Of a stretch of DNA of 6,417 nucleotides, positions 1-5,865 are shown piece after piece. The stretch is taken from contig JAEZNV010000165.1 of assembly GCA_023441725.1 (NCBI GenBank), positions 1 to 6,417 of the forward strand, given 5' to 3'. Position numbers and translations under genes: made by a program. This stretch comes from Actinomycetes bacterium (GTDB taxonomy: Bacteria > Actinomycetota > Coriobacteriia > Coriobacteriales > Coriobacteriaceae). Positions within the stretch are counted from its first letter, which is position 1; every line of letters starts with the position of its first letter. A model generated the notes under the pieces. It searched no databases and was not told the origin of the DNA. It saw only the letters and a program-made list of their open reading frames with translations.

Positions 1-1087
1 CATCGACCGGCATGCAGATGTCGGTGATGCCCTCCTTGAGGCAGGCAAAGTAGTCGTCGACGCCGTGGCCGGGCGAGTTGTGGACGATACCGGTACCGTC
101 ATCGACACCGACGTAATCGGCCAGCAGCGCCACGCCCTCGACACCGTCAAAGATCGGCTGCTTGTAGTGGATGTGGTGGAAGGTCTCGGCGGAAACCACG
201 TAGGGCTTGCCGTCGACCATGACCGGGGTGTACTCCCAACCAAACTCCTCACAGCACTTGGGAGCCAGGTCCTCGAGCATGACCTCGGCGCGGCCGTCGT
301 GCTCAACGGCGACGTAGGAGGCGCCGGGCTTGAGGGAAACGGCCTGGTCGGAGGGGATGGTCCACGGCGTGGTCGTCCAGATGATAAAGTCGACCGGACC
401 GTCGAAATTCTCGAGGCCGGCGGGCTTGGAGGTCATCTCAAAGCGCACGAAAATGGACGGGCTCGTCTCGTCGGAGTACTCGATCTCTGCCTCGGCGAGT
501 GCGGTGTGGCAGTGCTTGCACCAGTGGACGGGCTTGTGACCGCGATAAATCATGCCCTTGTCGAACATGGCCTTGAAGACCTCGATATCGGCGGCGTCAT
601 GCTGGTGATAGAGCGTCAGGTAAGGGTTATCCCAATCGCCGAGCACGCCCAGGCGACGGAAGCCGGCCTTCTGCAGCTCGATGTTCTCGACAGCGAACTT
701 GTTGCAAAGCTCGCGGATCTTAGCCGTGGAGGTCTGGTTGAACTTCTCGGTGCCGAGCTTCTCCTCGACCTTATGCTCAATCGGCTGACCGTGGCAGTCC
801 CAACCGGGGACATAGGGAACCTCATAGCCCTGCATCATCCAGTACCGGTTGATCATGTCCTTGGAGATCTTGTTCATCGCGTGGCCGATGTGGATCGGGC
901 CGTTGGCGTACGGAGGGCCGTCGTGCAGCACGAACTTCTTATGCCCCTCGTTCTTCTTTAGAACTTGCTCGTAGACCTTGTTGTCCTGCCAGTCCTTGAG
1001 TCGCTTGGGCTCGGACTTGGAAAGACCGGCACGCATGGGAAATCCGGTTTTGGGCAGATTCATCGTCTGCTTGTACTCGTTTGCCAC
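1..1087 (-). CDS. ileS: Isoleucyl-tRNA synthetase, N-terminal part (truncated by window edge)
   Basis: Class I aminoacyl-tRNA synthetase that charges tRNA-Ile with isoleucine in the cytoplasm. The visible 362 residues are about 40% of the usual ~930; the KMSKS loop and anticodon-binding domain lie beyond the window. Seen: NLPKTGFPMR (10-19), typical of IleS N-termini; the ATP-binding HIGH motif (66-69) within DGPPYANGPIHIGH; PGWDCHGQPIEHKV (94-107, with Gln where Leu is common); GDWDNPY (149-155); and a CP1 editing domain with WTTTPWT (236-242) and HNSPGHGVDDY (336-346), where HTAPGHG is more usual. The start is GTG at 1087-1085, preceded by AAAGGGG four bases upstream; an in-frame ATG at codon 9 lacks a comparable Shine-Dalgarno. 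A T-box leader with an Ile specifier lies directly upstream, which independently supports the gene identity. Confidence 0.97.
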   Translation of the reverse strand, partial: MANEYKQTMNLPKTGFPMRAGLSKSEPKRLKDWQDNKVYEQVLKKNEGHKKFVLHDGPPYANGPIHIGHAMNKISKDMINRYWMMQGYEVPYVPGWDCHGQPIEHKVEEKLGTEKFNQTSTAKIRELCNKFAVENIELQKAGFRRLGVLGDWDNPYLTLYHQHDAADIEVFKAMFDKGMIYRGHKPVHWCKHCHTALAEAEIEYSDETSPSIFVRFEMTSKPAGLENFDGPVDFIIWTTTPWTIPSDQAVSLKPGASYVAVEHDGRAEVMLEDLAPKCCEEFGWEYTPVMVDGKPYVVSAETFHHIHYKQPIFDGVEGVALLADYVGVDDGTGIVHNSPGHGVDDYFACLKEGITDICMPVD

Positions 1088-1130
1088 GGTACCCCTTTCA
1101 TGTCGTGGGCGCGCACGCCCGATGGGCACC

Positions 1131-1167
1131 AAAAAAGCGCCCGTCCCTGCAAGCTGGGACGAAGCGC
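1131..1167 (-). terminator. T-box-controlled intrinsic terminator of the ileS leader
   Basis: Minus-strand hairpin GCGC-TT-CGTCCC (1167-1156), loop AGCTTGCA, then GGGACG-G-GCGC (1147-1137), followed by six T (1136-1131). It has ten pairs with a small internal loop. Its 5' arm CGTCCC is also the 3' part of the T-box antiterminator, which is the standard arrangement for transcriptional T-box attenuation. Confidence 0.92.
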
Positions 1168-1437
1168 CACAAAACGGGCTGTACGCCCGCAAAAGCTCTT
1201 CGCTTAACCACCCAGCTTAGATGCCCTCGCCCGCGTATTCGCGCGCTCGCATCCGTTACTCGGCTGGTCTGTTTCGACGACCATCTCGGCGATATCTACT
1301 AAGACGTGTCTGCGCGGCACGTCCGTTGGGACCGCAGCTCCGGGGTGATTTTCATCGGTCGCATGCACGGGTTCTCAGCGCTCCCCGCTCTCTGTAACAT
1401 GCGGATGGCCGACTACTCGTCCCCATCAACGCTTATG
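1131..1437 (-). promoter_or_regulatory. T-box riboswitch (tRNA-Ile sensing leader of ileS)
   Basis: The untranslated leader binds tRNA-Ile and lets transcription of ileS continue when that tRNA is uncharged. Reading the minus strand: the base of Stem I pairs GGGAC (1423-1419) with GTCCC (1332-1328). The distal double T-loop signature AGAGAGC (1393-1387) ... GCTGAGA lies at the tip. The specifier codon ATC (Ile) is at 1349-1347 in the context GAAAATCACC, as in known specifier loops. An S-turn-like AGTAGATA and GTCGAAAC follow (Stem II), then a GATGC/GCATC stem (Stem III). The T-box itself is TGGGTGGTTAAGCG (1214-1201); its UGGU (1210-1207) is complementary to an ACCA tRNA 3' end. The antiterminator pairs AAGCTGGG (1218-1211) with CCCAGCTT (1158-1151) and GCGAAG (1203-1198) with CTTCGT (1164-1159), leaving the 7-nt bulge TGGTTAA. 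The terminator reuses CGTCCC, so the two folds exclude each other. Structures were paired by hand. Confidence 0.95.
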
Positions 1438-1440
1438 CGG

Positions 1441-1472
1441 AGTATGCTAGCACGTTCCGCGCCGGCGAAAAA
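1441..1472 (-). promoter_or_regulatory. Probable promoter of the T-box-ileS transcript
   Basis: On the minus strand an extended -10 element, TG-C-TAGCAT, occupies 1452-1444 and overlaps a second -10-like CATACT (1446-1441). The -35 region is poor: TTTTTC (1472-1467) is 17 bp from TAGCAT. Either -10 would start transcription near 1437-1434, just before the first strand of T-box Stem I, and that placement is the main support. Exact elements are uncertain. Confidence 0.5.
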
Positions 1473-1486
1473 CCCTCAACACTGGT

Positions 1487-1515
1487 TTTATACGTCCGAA
1501 ATTTCTCGCTATTAC
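1487..1515 (+). promoter_or_regulatory. Candidate promoter of the alcohol dehydrogenase gene
   Basis: TTTATA (1487-1492) and TATTAC (1510-1515) are each 4/6 matches to the -35 and -10 consensus and are spaced by 17 bp. This would give a start near 1522 and a 5' UTR of about 50 nt. It lies back-to-back with the ileS promoter. The matches are modest, so this is only a candidate. Confidence 0.35.
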
Positions 1516-1560
1516 AGCCCTTCTCTAGGAGCAAAATACCAGAAAGCACTCTATCGGACG
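1493..1560. repeat. Seven-bp inverted repeat flanking the dehydrogenase 5' region
   Basis: CGTCCGA (1493-1499) and TCGGACG (1554-1560) are perfect reverse complements, with centres 61 bp apart. The left arm falls in the spacer of the candidate promoter and the right arm ends three bases before the Shine-Dalgarno AGAAGG. It could be paired operator half-sites or, if transcription starts further upstream, a stem in the mRNA leader. A 7-bp repeat over this distance can arise by chance. Confidence 0.35.
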
Positions 1561-1573
1561 AAAGAAGGTACCT

Positions 1574-2662
1574 ATGCGCACAATAGGAATGAGCGACTAT
1601 ACCGTCGGCGAGGACTGCTTTGACGAGCTGCCCGCTGCACTGGCGGAGTACGGAGCGGCCAAGGTCGCGATCATCGGTGGCAAGCGGGCGCTGGCCGCAG
1701 CACTTCCCGGTATCGAAGCTGCGCTGGCAGGTACCGACGTCGAGATTCTGGAGACGCGCGTCTACGGCACCAACAGTACGCGCGCCAATATCGCCAAGGT
1801 CGTAAACTCCCCCGCCTGCCAGGAAGCTGACGTGCTTATCGCATGCGGTGGTGGCAAGGCGCTCGACACCGTGAAGACCGCAGCTATCGAGCTCAAGAAG
1901 ATCGTCTTTACGGTGCCTACGATCTGTTCCAACTGCTCCGCCGCGACCGCCATTGCCGTCGTGTACAACGACGACGGCTCGCTCGAGGGCTATTCGTACC
2001 CCAACCGCCCCGCGCACATCTTCATCAACCCCAAGATCATCGCCGAGGCACCGGCAGAGTACTTCTGGGCCGGCGTGGGCGATGCCCTGTCTAAGCAGCC
2101 CGAGGTCGAGTACGCCACGAGCGCCGGTGATTTGGAGCACACCGCTGGTCTTGGCCTGGCACTTGCCCACACCTGCTCCGAGCCGCTGTTCACCTATGGC
2201 GTGCAGGGTCTAAAGGACGTGCGGCTGGACCAGTCGACCGAAGCCGTCAAGCAGATTGCGCTCGACATCGTGGTCAACACGGGCTATGTCTCGAACCTGA
2301 CCAACCAAAACGATTACTACTACAACTCGAGCGTGGCGCATGCGTTCTACAACGCCACCTGCAGCATTCCGCGTGAGGGCACCTATCTGCACGGCGAGGT
2401 CGTGAGCCTGGGCGTGCTCGTGCTGTTCGCCTACACGGACGACACCGAGAACCTTAAGCGCTATGCCGCCTTTAATAAGCGGATGGGACTGCCCGTGACG
2501 CTTGAGCAGGTCGGCATTACCGAGGCAGATATCCCGGCCCTGTGCGAATACGCGCACGCCACCAACGAGTGGAAGCAGGGCAACCCCGAGCCCTTCACGG
2601 ACGAGAAGTTCGCCGCCGCCATCAAGACTGCCGACACCTACGGCCACACCCTGTTGGCCTAA
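1574..2662 (+). CDS. Iron-containing alcohol dehydrogenase family protein, glycerol dehydrogenase (GldA/HcxA) type
   Basis: A predicted cytoplasmic NAD(P)-dependent, metal-dependent oxidoreductase of 362 residues, the normal size for glycerol dehydrogenase relatives (about 360-370). The N-terminal half has the nucleotide-binding fold with VAIIGGKRAL (31-40) and the pyrophosphate-binding GGGKALDTVK (92-101). PTICSNCSAATAIAVVY (115-131) is the strand-loop region before the catalytic domain. The metal ligands expected for the family are all present: Asp170 in AGVGDALSK, His256 in SSVAHAFYN and His273 in YLHGEVVSLG. The start is ATG at 1574 with AGAAGG five bases upstream; Met6 is a weaker alternative. 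It is transcribed divergently from ileS and ends in a strong terminator, so it is probably a single-gene unit. The substrate cannot be read from the sequence: glycerol/dihydroxyacetone or 2-hydroxy acids and 2-oxo acids (HcxA/YbdH-like) are both possible, so no gene symbol is given. Confidence 0.9.
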   Translation: MRTIGMSDYTVGEDCFDELPAALAEYGAAKVAIIGGKRALAAALPGIEAALAGTDVEILETRVYGTNSTRANIAKVVNSPACQEADVLIACGGGKALDTVKTAAIELKKIVFTVPTICSNCSAATAIAVVYNDDGSLEGYSYPNRPAHIFINPKIIAEAPAEYFWAGVGDALSKQPEVEYATSAGDLEHTAGLGLALAHTCSEPLFTYGVQGLKDVRLDQSTEAVKQIALDIVVNTGYVSNLTNQNDYYYNSSVAHAFYNATCSIPREGTYLHGEVVSLGVLVLFAYTDDTENLKRYAAFNKRMGLPVTLEQVGITEADIPALCEYAHATNEWKQGNPEPFTDEKFAAAIKTADTYGHTLLA

Positions 2663-2668
2663 TCGACC

Positions 2669-2711
2669 AAAACCACCACAAAGGGGACAGGCACCTTTGT
2701 GGTGGTTTTTT
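2669..2711 (+). terminator. Strong intrinsic terminator after the dehydrogenase gene, with REP-like loop
   Basis: A 12-bp perfect stem pairs CCACCACAAAGG (2673-2684) with CCTTTGTGGTGG (2694-2705). It is extended by AAAA/TTTT to 16 bp, with loop GGACAGGCA (2685-2693) and a six-T run (2706-2711). The stop codon TAA ends at 2662, seven bases upstream. Because A residues flank the left side, it could also work on the minus strand. The GGGGACAGGCACC core resembles dispersed palindromes known from other genomes. Confidence 0.93.
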
Positions 2712-2890
2712 ATTGCTCCAGCAAAGCTGAACAAGTCGAGCTCTGTATATGAAACAGGAATATGTTTTGTTTGGTGTATCTAAATAAAAGTAACGAGATC
2801 GGATGTACGAAACCGATATACAGTGTCGTTATTTTTATGCTATATGCGAATATGAAATTAACAAATCGGAATTTATGGAGGAAATATACT

Positions 2891-3226
2891 ATGAATATAG
2901 GATTTTGGCTATGTGGAGTTTTGGTTATTCCATTTGTGATTATAGGAGTGTTATTTGCACTATTTAAAGATAAAGCGGCTAAATTTGTTTCGGGATTTAA
3001 TTCGTTACCGAAAGAAGAACAGGCATTGTATGATAAAGTTCATATTTCTCGTGATATAAAAAATCAGTGCTTTACATGGGCTGGCATAATGTTAGTAGGA
3101 GCAGTGTTGTCTTATTTTTTAACACCATATATGGCTATTCCGGCTTTTATTATTTGGCTCGTTTTATTTTTCAAAGAGGTTCACTTTGACACGCGCAAAC
3201 CATTTGAAAAATATTTATTAAAATAA
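2891..3226 (+). CDS. Small membrane protein, DUF3784-like
   Basis: A predicted 111-residue integral membrane protein of unknown function. It has a hydrophobic N-terminal segment (about 4-24), a short soluble loop, and two further hydrophobic segments (about 61-77 and 79-95) before a basic C-terminus. The loop motif SGFNSLPKEEQALYDK (34-49) closely resembles the AGYNTMSKEEKxxYD signature of DUF3784 proteins, which are small membrane proteins common in Firmicutes; the assignment is from recall of that motif. The start is ATG 2891, with GGAGG (2877-2881) nine bases upstream. The reading frame stays open back to an ATG at 2762, but that stretch has no comparable Shine-Dalgarno and reads like intergenic DNA. 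Codons are strongly A/T-ending (TTA, ATA, AAA), unlike all its neighbours, suggesting a low-GC Firmicute donor. It is alone between convergent host genes and has its own terminator. Confidence 0.85.
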   Translation: MNIGFWLCGVLVIPFVIIGVLFALFKDKAAKFVSGFNSLPKEEQALYDKVHISRDIKNQCFTWAGIMLVGAVLSYFLTPYMAIPAFIIWLVLFFKEVHFDTRKPFEKYLLK

Positions 3227-3275
3227 ATTTCTGTTTATTGGGAAGTCGCAGAGAACGAAAAATTCCAGTTTGTAG

Positions 3276-3307
3276 AAAAGAGAATGGCGAAAGCTGTTCT
3301 CTTTTTT
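3276..3307 (+). terminator. Intrinsic terminator of the DUF3784-like gene
   Basis: AAAAGAGAATGGC (3276-3288) pairs with GCTGTTCTCTTTT (3293-3305) across a GAAA tetraloop, giving 13 pairs including two G-T wobbles. It ends in six T (3302-3307). It lies 50 bases after the stop codon and is as AT-rich as the gene, so it probably arrived with it. Confidence 0.9.
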
Positions 3308-3345
3308 CATGTATATCTTAATTTAAAATCCCATAATTAACATTC

Positions 3346-3373
3346 TTGGCACTGCCCATTAGGCAGTTGCCAA
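3346..3373. repeat. Imperfect palindrome at the right edge of the AT-rich island
   Basis: TTGGCA-CTGCC (3346-3356) pairs with GGCAG-T-TGCCAA (3362-3373) around loop CATTA, giving 11 pairs with one bulged T. It lies just downstream of the DUF523 stop codon on the minus strand, where a terminator would be expected. Reading in that direction, however, the hairpin is followed by GAATGTT and not by a T-run. It could be a weak terminator, a 3'-end stabilising stem, or a mark of the island boundary. Confidence 0.6.
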
Positions 3374-3383
3374 ATATGGGTTG

Positions 3384-3860
3384 CTAGGGATTCGGCATTG
3401 CTACAGTCAGGTCCAGCATGCCGGAGTCGAACTCACTTGCCGGGATCACGCGATAACCGCGGCGGAGCAGTAAATCAACGAAGACGCCGTTGCCCGTGGT
3501 GAGCGTGCCGCTAAACGTGCCGTCGTAGACGCGACCCGCGCCGCACGATGGACTACGATCCTGCAGGATGCACGCGACGATCTCGGACGGCCCGCCCGCC
3601 TGTTCGCACATATCGAGCGCACGTTGAGCGCCCAGGCGAAACTCGCGATCGACTGAATCACCCTCGCAGGTACGGACCTCGCCGTTCACAATCTCGGACG
3701 GCTTGCGCGGTGTGGGCAGGCCGCCAAAAACCTCGGGGCATACCAACAGGACCTCGGTCCCCGTGCGTTCGCAGGCCTCGACCAGCTCGCGATGGTAGTT
3801 ATCGAGCCCGTTATACTTGCAGCTCTCGCCCATCAAGCAGGCACTTACCACGATCTTCAT
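3384..3860 (-). CDS. DUF523 family protein, TudS (thiouracil desulfidase)-related
   Basis: A cytoplasmic 158-residue protein of the DUF523 family. Family signatures are seen in order: VSACLMGESCKYNG (5-18), CPEVFGGLPTPRKPSE (41-56) and DRSPSCG (101-107). Cys8, Cys41 and Cys106 lie in these three conserved motifs and are candidate ligands for an iron-sulfur cluster; Cys14 is another conserved-looking position. One family member, TudS, is known to remove sulfur from 2-thiouracil with a [4Fe-4S] cluster. Whether this protein does the same, or acts on another thiolated nucleobase or tRNA breakdown product, is inference. The start is ATG at 3860 with a clear GGGAGG (3873-3868) seven bases upstream. 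It follows ftsH on the same strand with 88 bases between, which contain a perfect hairpin, so it may be read through from ftsH or have its own promoter. Confidence 0.9.
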   Translation of the reverse strand: MKIVVSACLMGESCKYNGLDNYHRELVEACERTGTEVLLVCPEVFGGLPTPRKPSEIVNGEVRTCEGDSVDREFRLGAQRALDMCEQAGGPSEIVACILQDRSPSCGAGRVYDGTFSGTLTTGNGVFVDLLLRRGYRVIPASEFDSGMLDLTVAMPNP

Positions 3861-3891
3861 TCCTCAACCTCCCAAAAATCTACCTAGAGCA

Positions 3892-3930
3892 GAACGCCCC
3901 ATTTGAGATAGGCACTCAAATGGGGCGTTC
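3892..3930 (-). terminator. Perfect 16-bp hairpin between ftsH and the DUF523 gene
   Basis: GAACGCCCCATTTGAG (3892-3907) and CTCAAATGGGGCGTTC (3915-3930) pair perfectly around a 7-base loop. It lies 18 bases after the ftsH stop codon. On the minus strand it is followed by TGCTCTAGG, a poor U-tract, so termination is likely to be partial. It may reduce or process the ftsH transcript before the DUF523 gene, whose Shine-Dalgarno is 18 bases further on. The stem itself is certain; its role as terminator is inferred. Confidence 0.7.
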
Positions 3931-3948
3931 GACGCTGTGCAACCAGCC

Positions 3949-5856
3949 TTACTGCTGCTTTGGCATCAGCGGATTCTCGCGCGTGAGGAGATTCATAAAC
4001 TCCTCGCCCGTGATCGTCTCCTTCTTGTACAGATAACGAGCCAGCTCATGGAGCTTAAACTTGTTCTCCTTGAGAATCTGCAGAGCGCGGTCGTGCGCAT
4101 CCTCGATCAGCTTGGCGACAATCGCGTCCACGCGCTCGGCCGTACCGGGCGCACAGGTAAGCGACGTGTCCTGGTTGAGGTACGCATTCTGAACGGTACC
4201 GAGTGCCATCATGCCAAACTCGTCTGACATACCAAAGCGCGTCACCATGTTGCGCGCGAGCTTGGTGGCCTGCTCGATATCGTTGGCGGCACCGGTCGTC
4301 ATCTCGCCAAAGATGAGTTCCTCGGCCGCGCGACCACCGCAGTAGACGGCGAGCTTGTCCAGGACCTCCTGGCGTGTGGTCAGGAAGCGCTCGTCCTCCT
4401 CGACCTGCATGGTGTAGCCCAGAGCGCCGCTCGTGCGAGGCACGATAGTGATCTTCGTGACCGGCGCAGAGCCCTTCTGGCGAGCGGCAACGATGGCATG
4501 GCCGATCTCGTGATAAGAAACGACCTGCTTCTCGTGGTCGGACAGCACCGTGGACTTACGCTGCTGACCCGCGATGACGACCTCCACCGACTCCTCAAAA
4601 TCGTCCTGCGTGGCGCGCTTGCGGCCCTCGCGGACAGCACGCAGGGCGCCCTCGTTGATGATGTTGGCCAGGTCGGCGCCCGAGGCACCGGGCGTGGCGC
4701 GGGCAATCGCGGTCAGATCGATCGGCGGCTCGGTCTTCACACTCTTGGCGTGGAGCTCGAGGATGTTCTTACGGCCGGTCAGATCGGGCAACTCGACGGG
4801 GATGCGGCGGTCAAAACGACCGGGGCGCAACAGGGCCGGATCAAGGCTGTCGGGACGGTTGGTAGCAGCGAGAACGACAATACCCTTGTGGTTATCGAAG
4901 CCGTCCATCTCGGTCAGCAACTGGTTGAGCGTCTGCTCACGCTCATCGTTGCCGCTAAAGCCACCGCCATCGCGCTTCTTGCCGATGGTATCGATCTCGT
5001 CGATGAACACGATACACGGGGCCTTTTCCTTGGCCTGCTTAAACAGATCGCGCACCTTGGCGGCGCCGCGGCCGACGAACATCTCAACAAACTCAGAACC
5101 CGAAATACTAAAGAACGGCACGCCCGCCTCGCCGGCAACGGCCTTGGCAAGCAGGGTCTTACCGGTACCCGGAGGGCCGACAAGAAGAGCACCGCGCGGC
5201 AGCTTGGCGCCGATTTCCTCGTAGCGCTGCGGCTTCTCCAGAAAGTCGACGACCTCCTTGAGGGACTCCTTGGCCTCTTCCTGGCCGGCGACATCCTTAA
5301 AGGTCACGCCCACGTCCTTGGAGGCGATCACGCGCGCGCCGGACTTACCCAGTCCGCCGCCGCCAAAACCACCGCCGCCAAAATTCATCGACGGACCGTC
5401 ATCGCCCATGGCCTTCTTCATGCGGCGGTTGAGCCACCAGCCGATCAGGAAGAAGATGGCTATGGGAAGAATGAGGGTGAGCAGGTAGTAGGTCATCAGA
5501 CCCGAGTTCTTATCGGGAACGACCGACTCAAGCGAGGCGCCAGATTCAAGCACGCGATCGGTAAAGCCCGCGTCATTCGGCACACCGGTCGTCTTGTAGG
5601 CGATGTTCTCGTCCTCGCCCTTCTTGGTGTAATAAATCGTGTAATCGTCCGTGTTGTACTCGACCTTGTCGACACTCTTCTTATCGAGCGCTTTGACAAA
5701 CGTCGAGTAATCGGTCTTCGTAATCTGCTGCGTGTGACCGATGTTGGGGAACAGTACGGTCGAGAGCACGAGGTAGACGACGAAGGCGATGAGCACGTAG
5801 AGGATCATATTCCGTCTACGTTTGTGGTCATCCATCTCCATCTGCTTGAACTCCAT
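3949..5856 (-). CDS. ftsH: ATP-dependent zinc metalloprotease FtsH
   Basis: A membrane-anchored AAA+ protease that unfolds and degrades misassembled membrane proteins and short-lived regulators on the cytoplasmic side; it works as a hexamer. The 635 residues are the usual length. In order: transmembrane segment 17-36, extracytoplasmic domain about 38-118, transmembrane segment 121-141, a glycine-rich linker (160-170), and the AAA+ domain. That domain has Walker A GPPGTGKT (227-234), pore loop MFVGRGAA (259-266), Walker B IVFIDEID (282-289) and a second region of homology [19 protein letters not shown] (332-350). The protease domain has HEIGH (449-453; HEAGH in E. coli) and Asp526 in [10 protein letters not shown] as the third zinc ligand. 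Everything needed for activity is present. The start at 5856 follows an in-frame TAG directly and has no Shine-Dalgarno; Met6 (5841) has GGAG nine bases upstream and may be the true start. It is divergent from cobO. Confidence 0.98.
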   Translation of the reverse strand: MEFKQMEMDDHKRRRNMILYVLIAFVVYLVLSTVLFPNIGHTQQITKTDYSTFVKALDKKSVDKVEYNTDDYTIYYTKKGEDENIAYKTTGVPNDAGFTDRVLESGASLESVVPDKNSGLMTYYLLTLILPIAIFFLIGWWLNRRMKKAMGDDGPSMNFGGGGFGGGGLGKSGARVIASKDVGVTFKDVAGQEEAKESLKEVVDFLEKPQRYEEIGAKLPRGALLVGPPGTGKTLLAKAVAGEAGVPFFSISGSEFVEMFVGRGAAKVRDLFKQAKEKAPCIVFIDEIDTIGKKRDGGGFSGNDEREQTLNQLLTEMDGFDNHKGIVVLAATNRPDSLDPALLRPGRFDRRIPVELPDLTGRKNILELHAKSVKTEPPIDLTAIARATPGASGADLANIINEGALRAVREGRKRATQDDFEESVEVVIAGQQRKSTVLSDHEKQVVSYHEIGHAIVAARQKGSAPVTKITIVPRTSGALGYTMQVEEDERFLTTRQEVLDKLAVYCGGRAAEELIFGEMTTGAANDIEQATKLARNMVTRFGMSDEFGMMALGTVQNAYLNQDTSLTCAPGTAERVDAIVAKLIEDAHDRALQILKENKFKLHELARYLYKKETITGEEFMNLLTRENPLMPKQQ

Positions 5857-5865
5857 CTACTGGGG

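Larger units (their letters stand above)
2712..3375. other. AT-rich island, probably horizontally acquired
   Basis: Hand counts of sample rows give 18/60 G+C (2941-3000) and 20/60 (3121-3180), against 38/60 within ftsH (4561-4620). The change is abrupt: it begins just after the dehydrogenase terminator and ends just before the DUF523 stop codon. Inside are a small membrane protein gene, its terminator and a hairpin at 3346-3373. The 179 bases before the gene start (2712-2890) hold no other gene; I see an ATCGG/CCGAT inverted repeat (2798-2802 and 2813-2817) and no convincing promoter. No integrase, transposase or flanking direct repeat was found, so the route of entry is unknown. Confidence 0.7.

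Noticed and set aside
65..961. 298-codon open frame on the plus strand opposite ileS
   Set aside because: It is antisense to a clear ileS; the composition reflects the reverse of synthetase codons, and there is no domain or ribosome binding site.
1193..1218. Local hairpin AAGCT/AGCTT as the T-box antiterminator
   Set aside because: It does not overlap the terminator, so it could not control it. The longer pairing AAGCTGGG/CCCAGCTT with GCGAAG/CTTCGT matches the canonical antiterminator and competes with the terminator.
1306..1623. Small plus-strand open frames across the T-box leader
   Set aside because: They overlap the structured minus-strand leader and the divergent promoters, and no start has a Shine-Dalgarno; the RNA structure explains the sequence better.
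1433..2170. 245-codon minus-strand frame opposite the dehydrogenase
   Set aside because: It is a shadow of the dehydrogenase reading frame, and it runs across the divergent promoter region.
2762..2890. 43-codon N-terminal extension of the DUF3784-like protein
   Set aside because: The optimal Shine-Dalgarno GGAGG precedes the ATG at 2891, where the hydrophobic N-terminus begins; the extension is hydrophilic, unlike the family, and has no ribosome binding site.
2712..3375. Insertion sequence or prophage remnant as the source of the AT-rich island
   Set aside because: No transposase or integrase fragment, terminal inverted repeats matching each other, or flanking direct repeats were seen at its ends.
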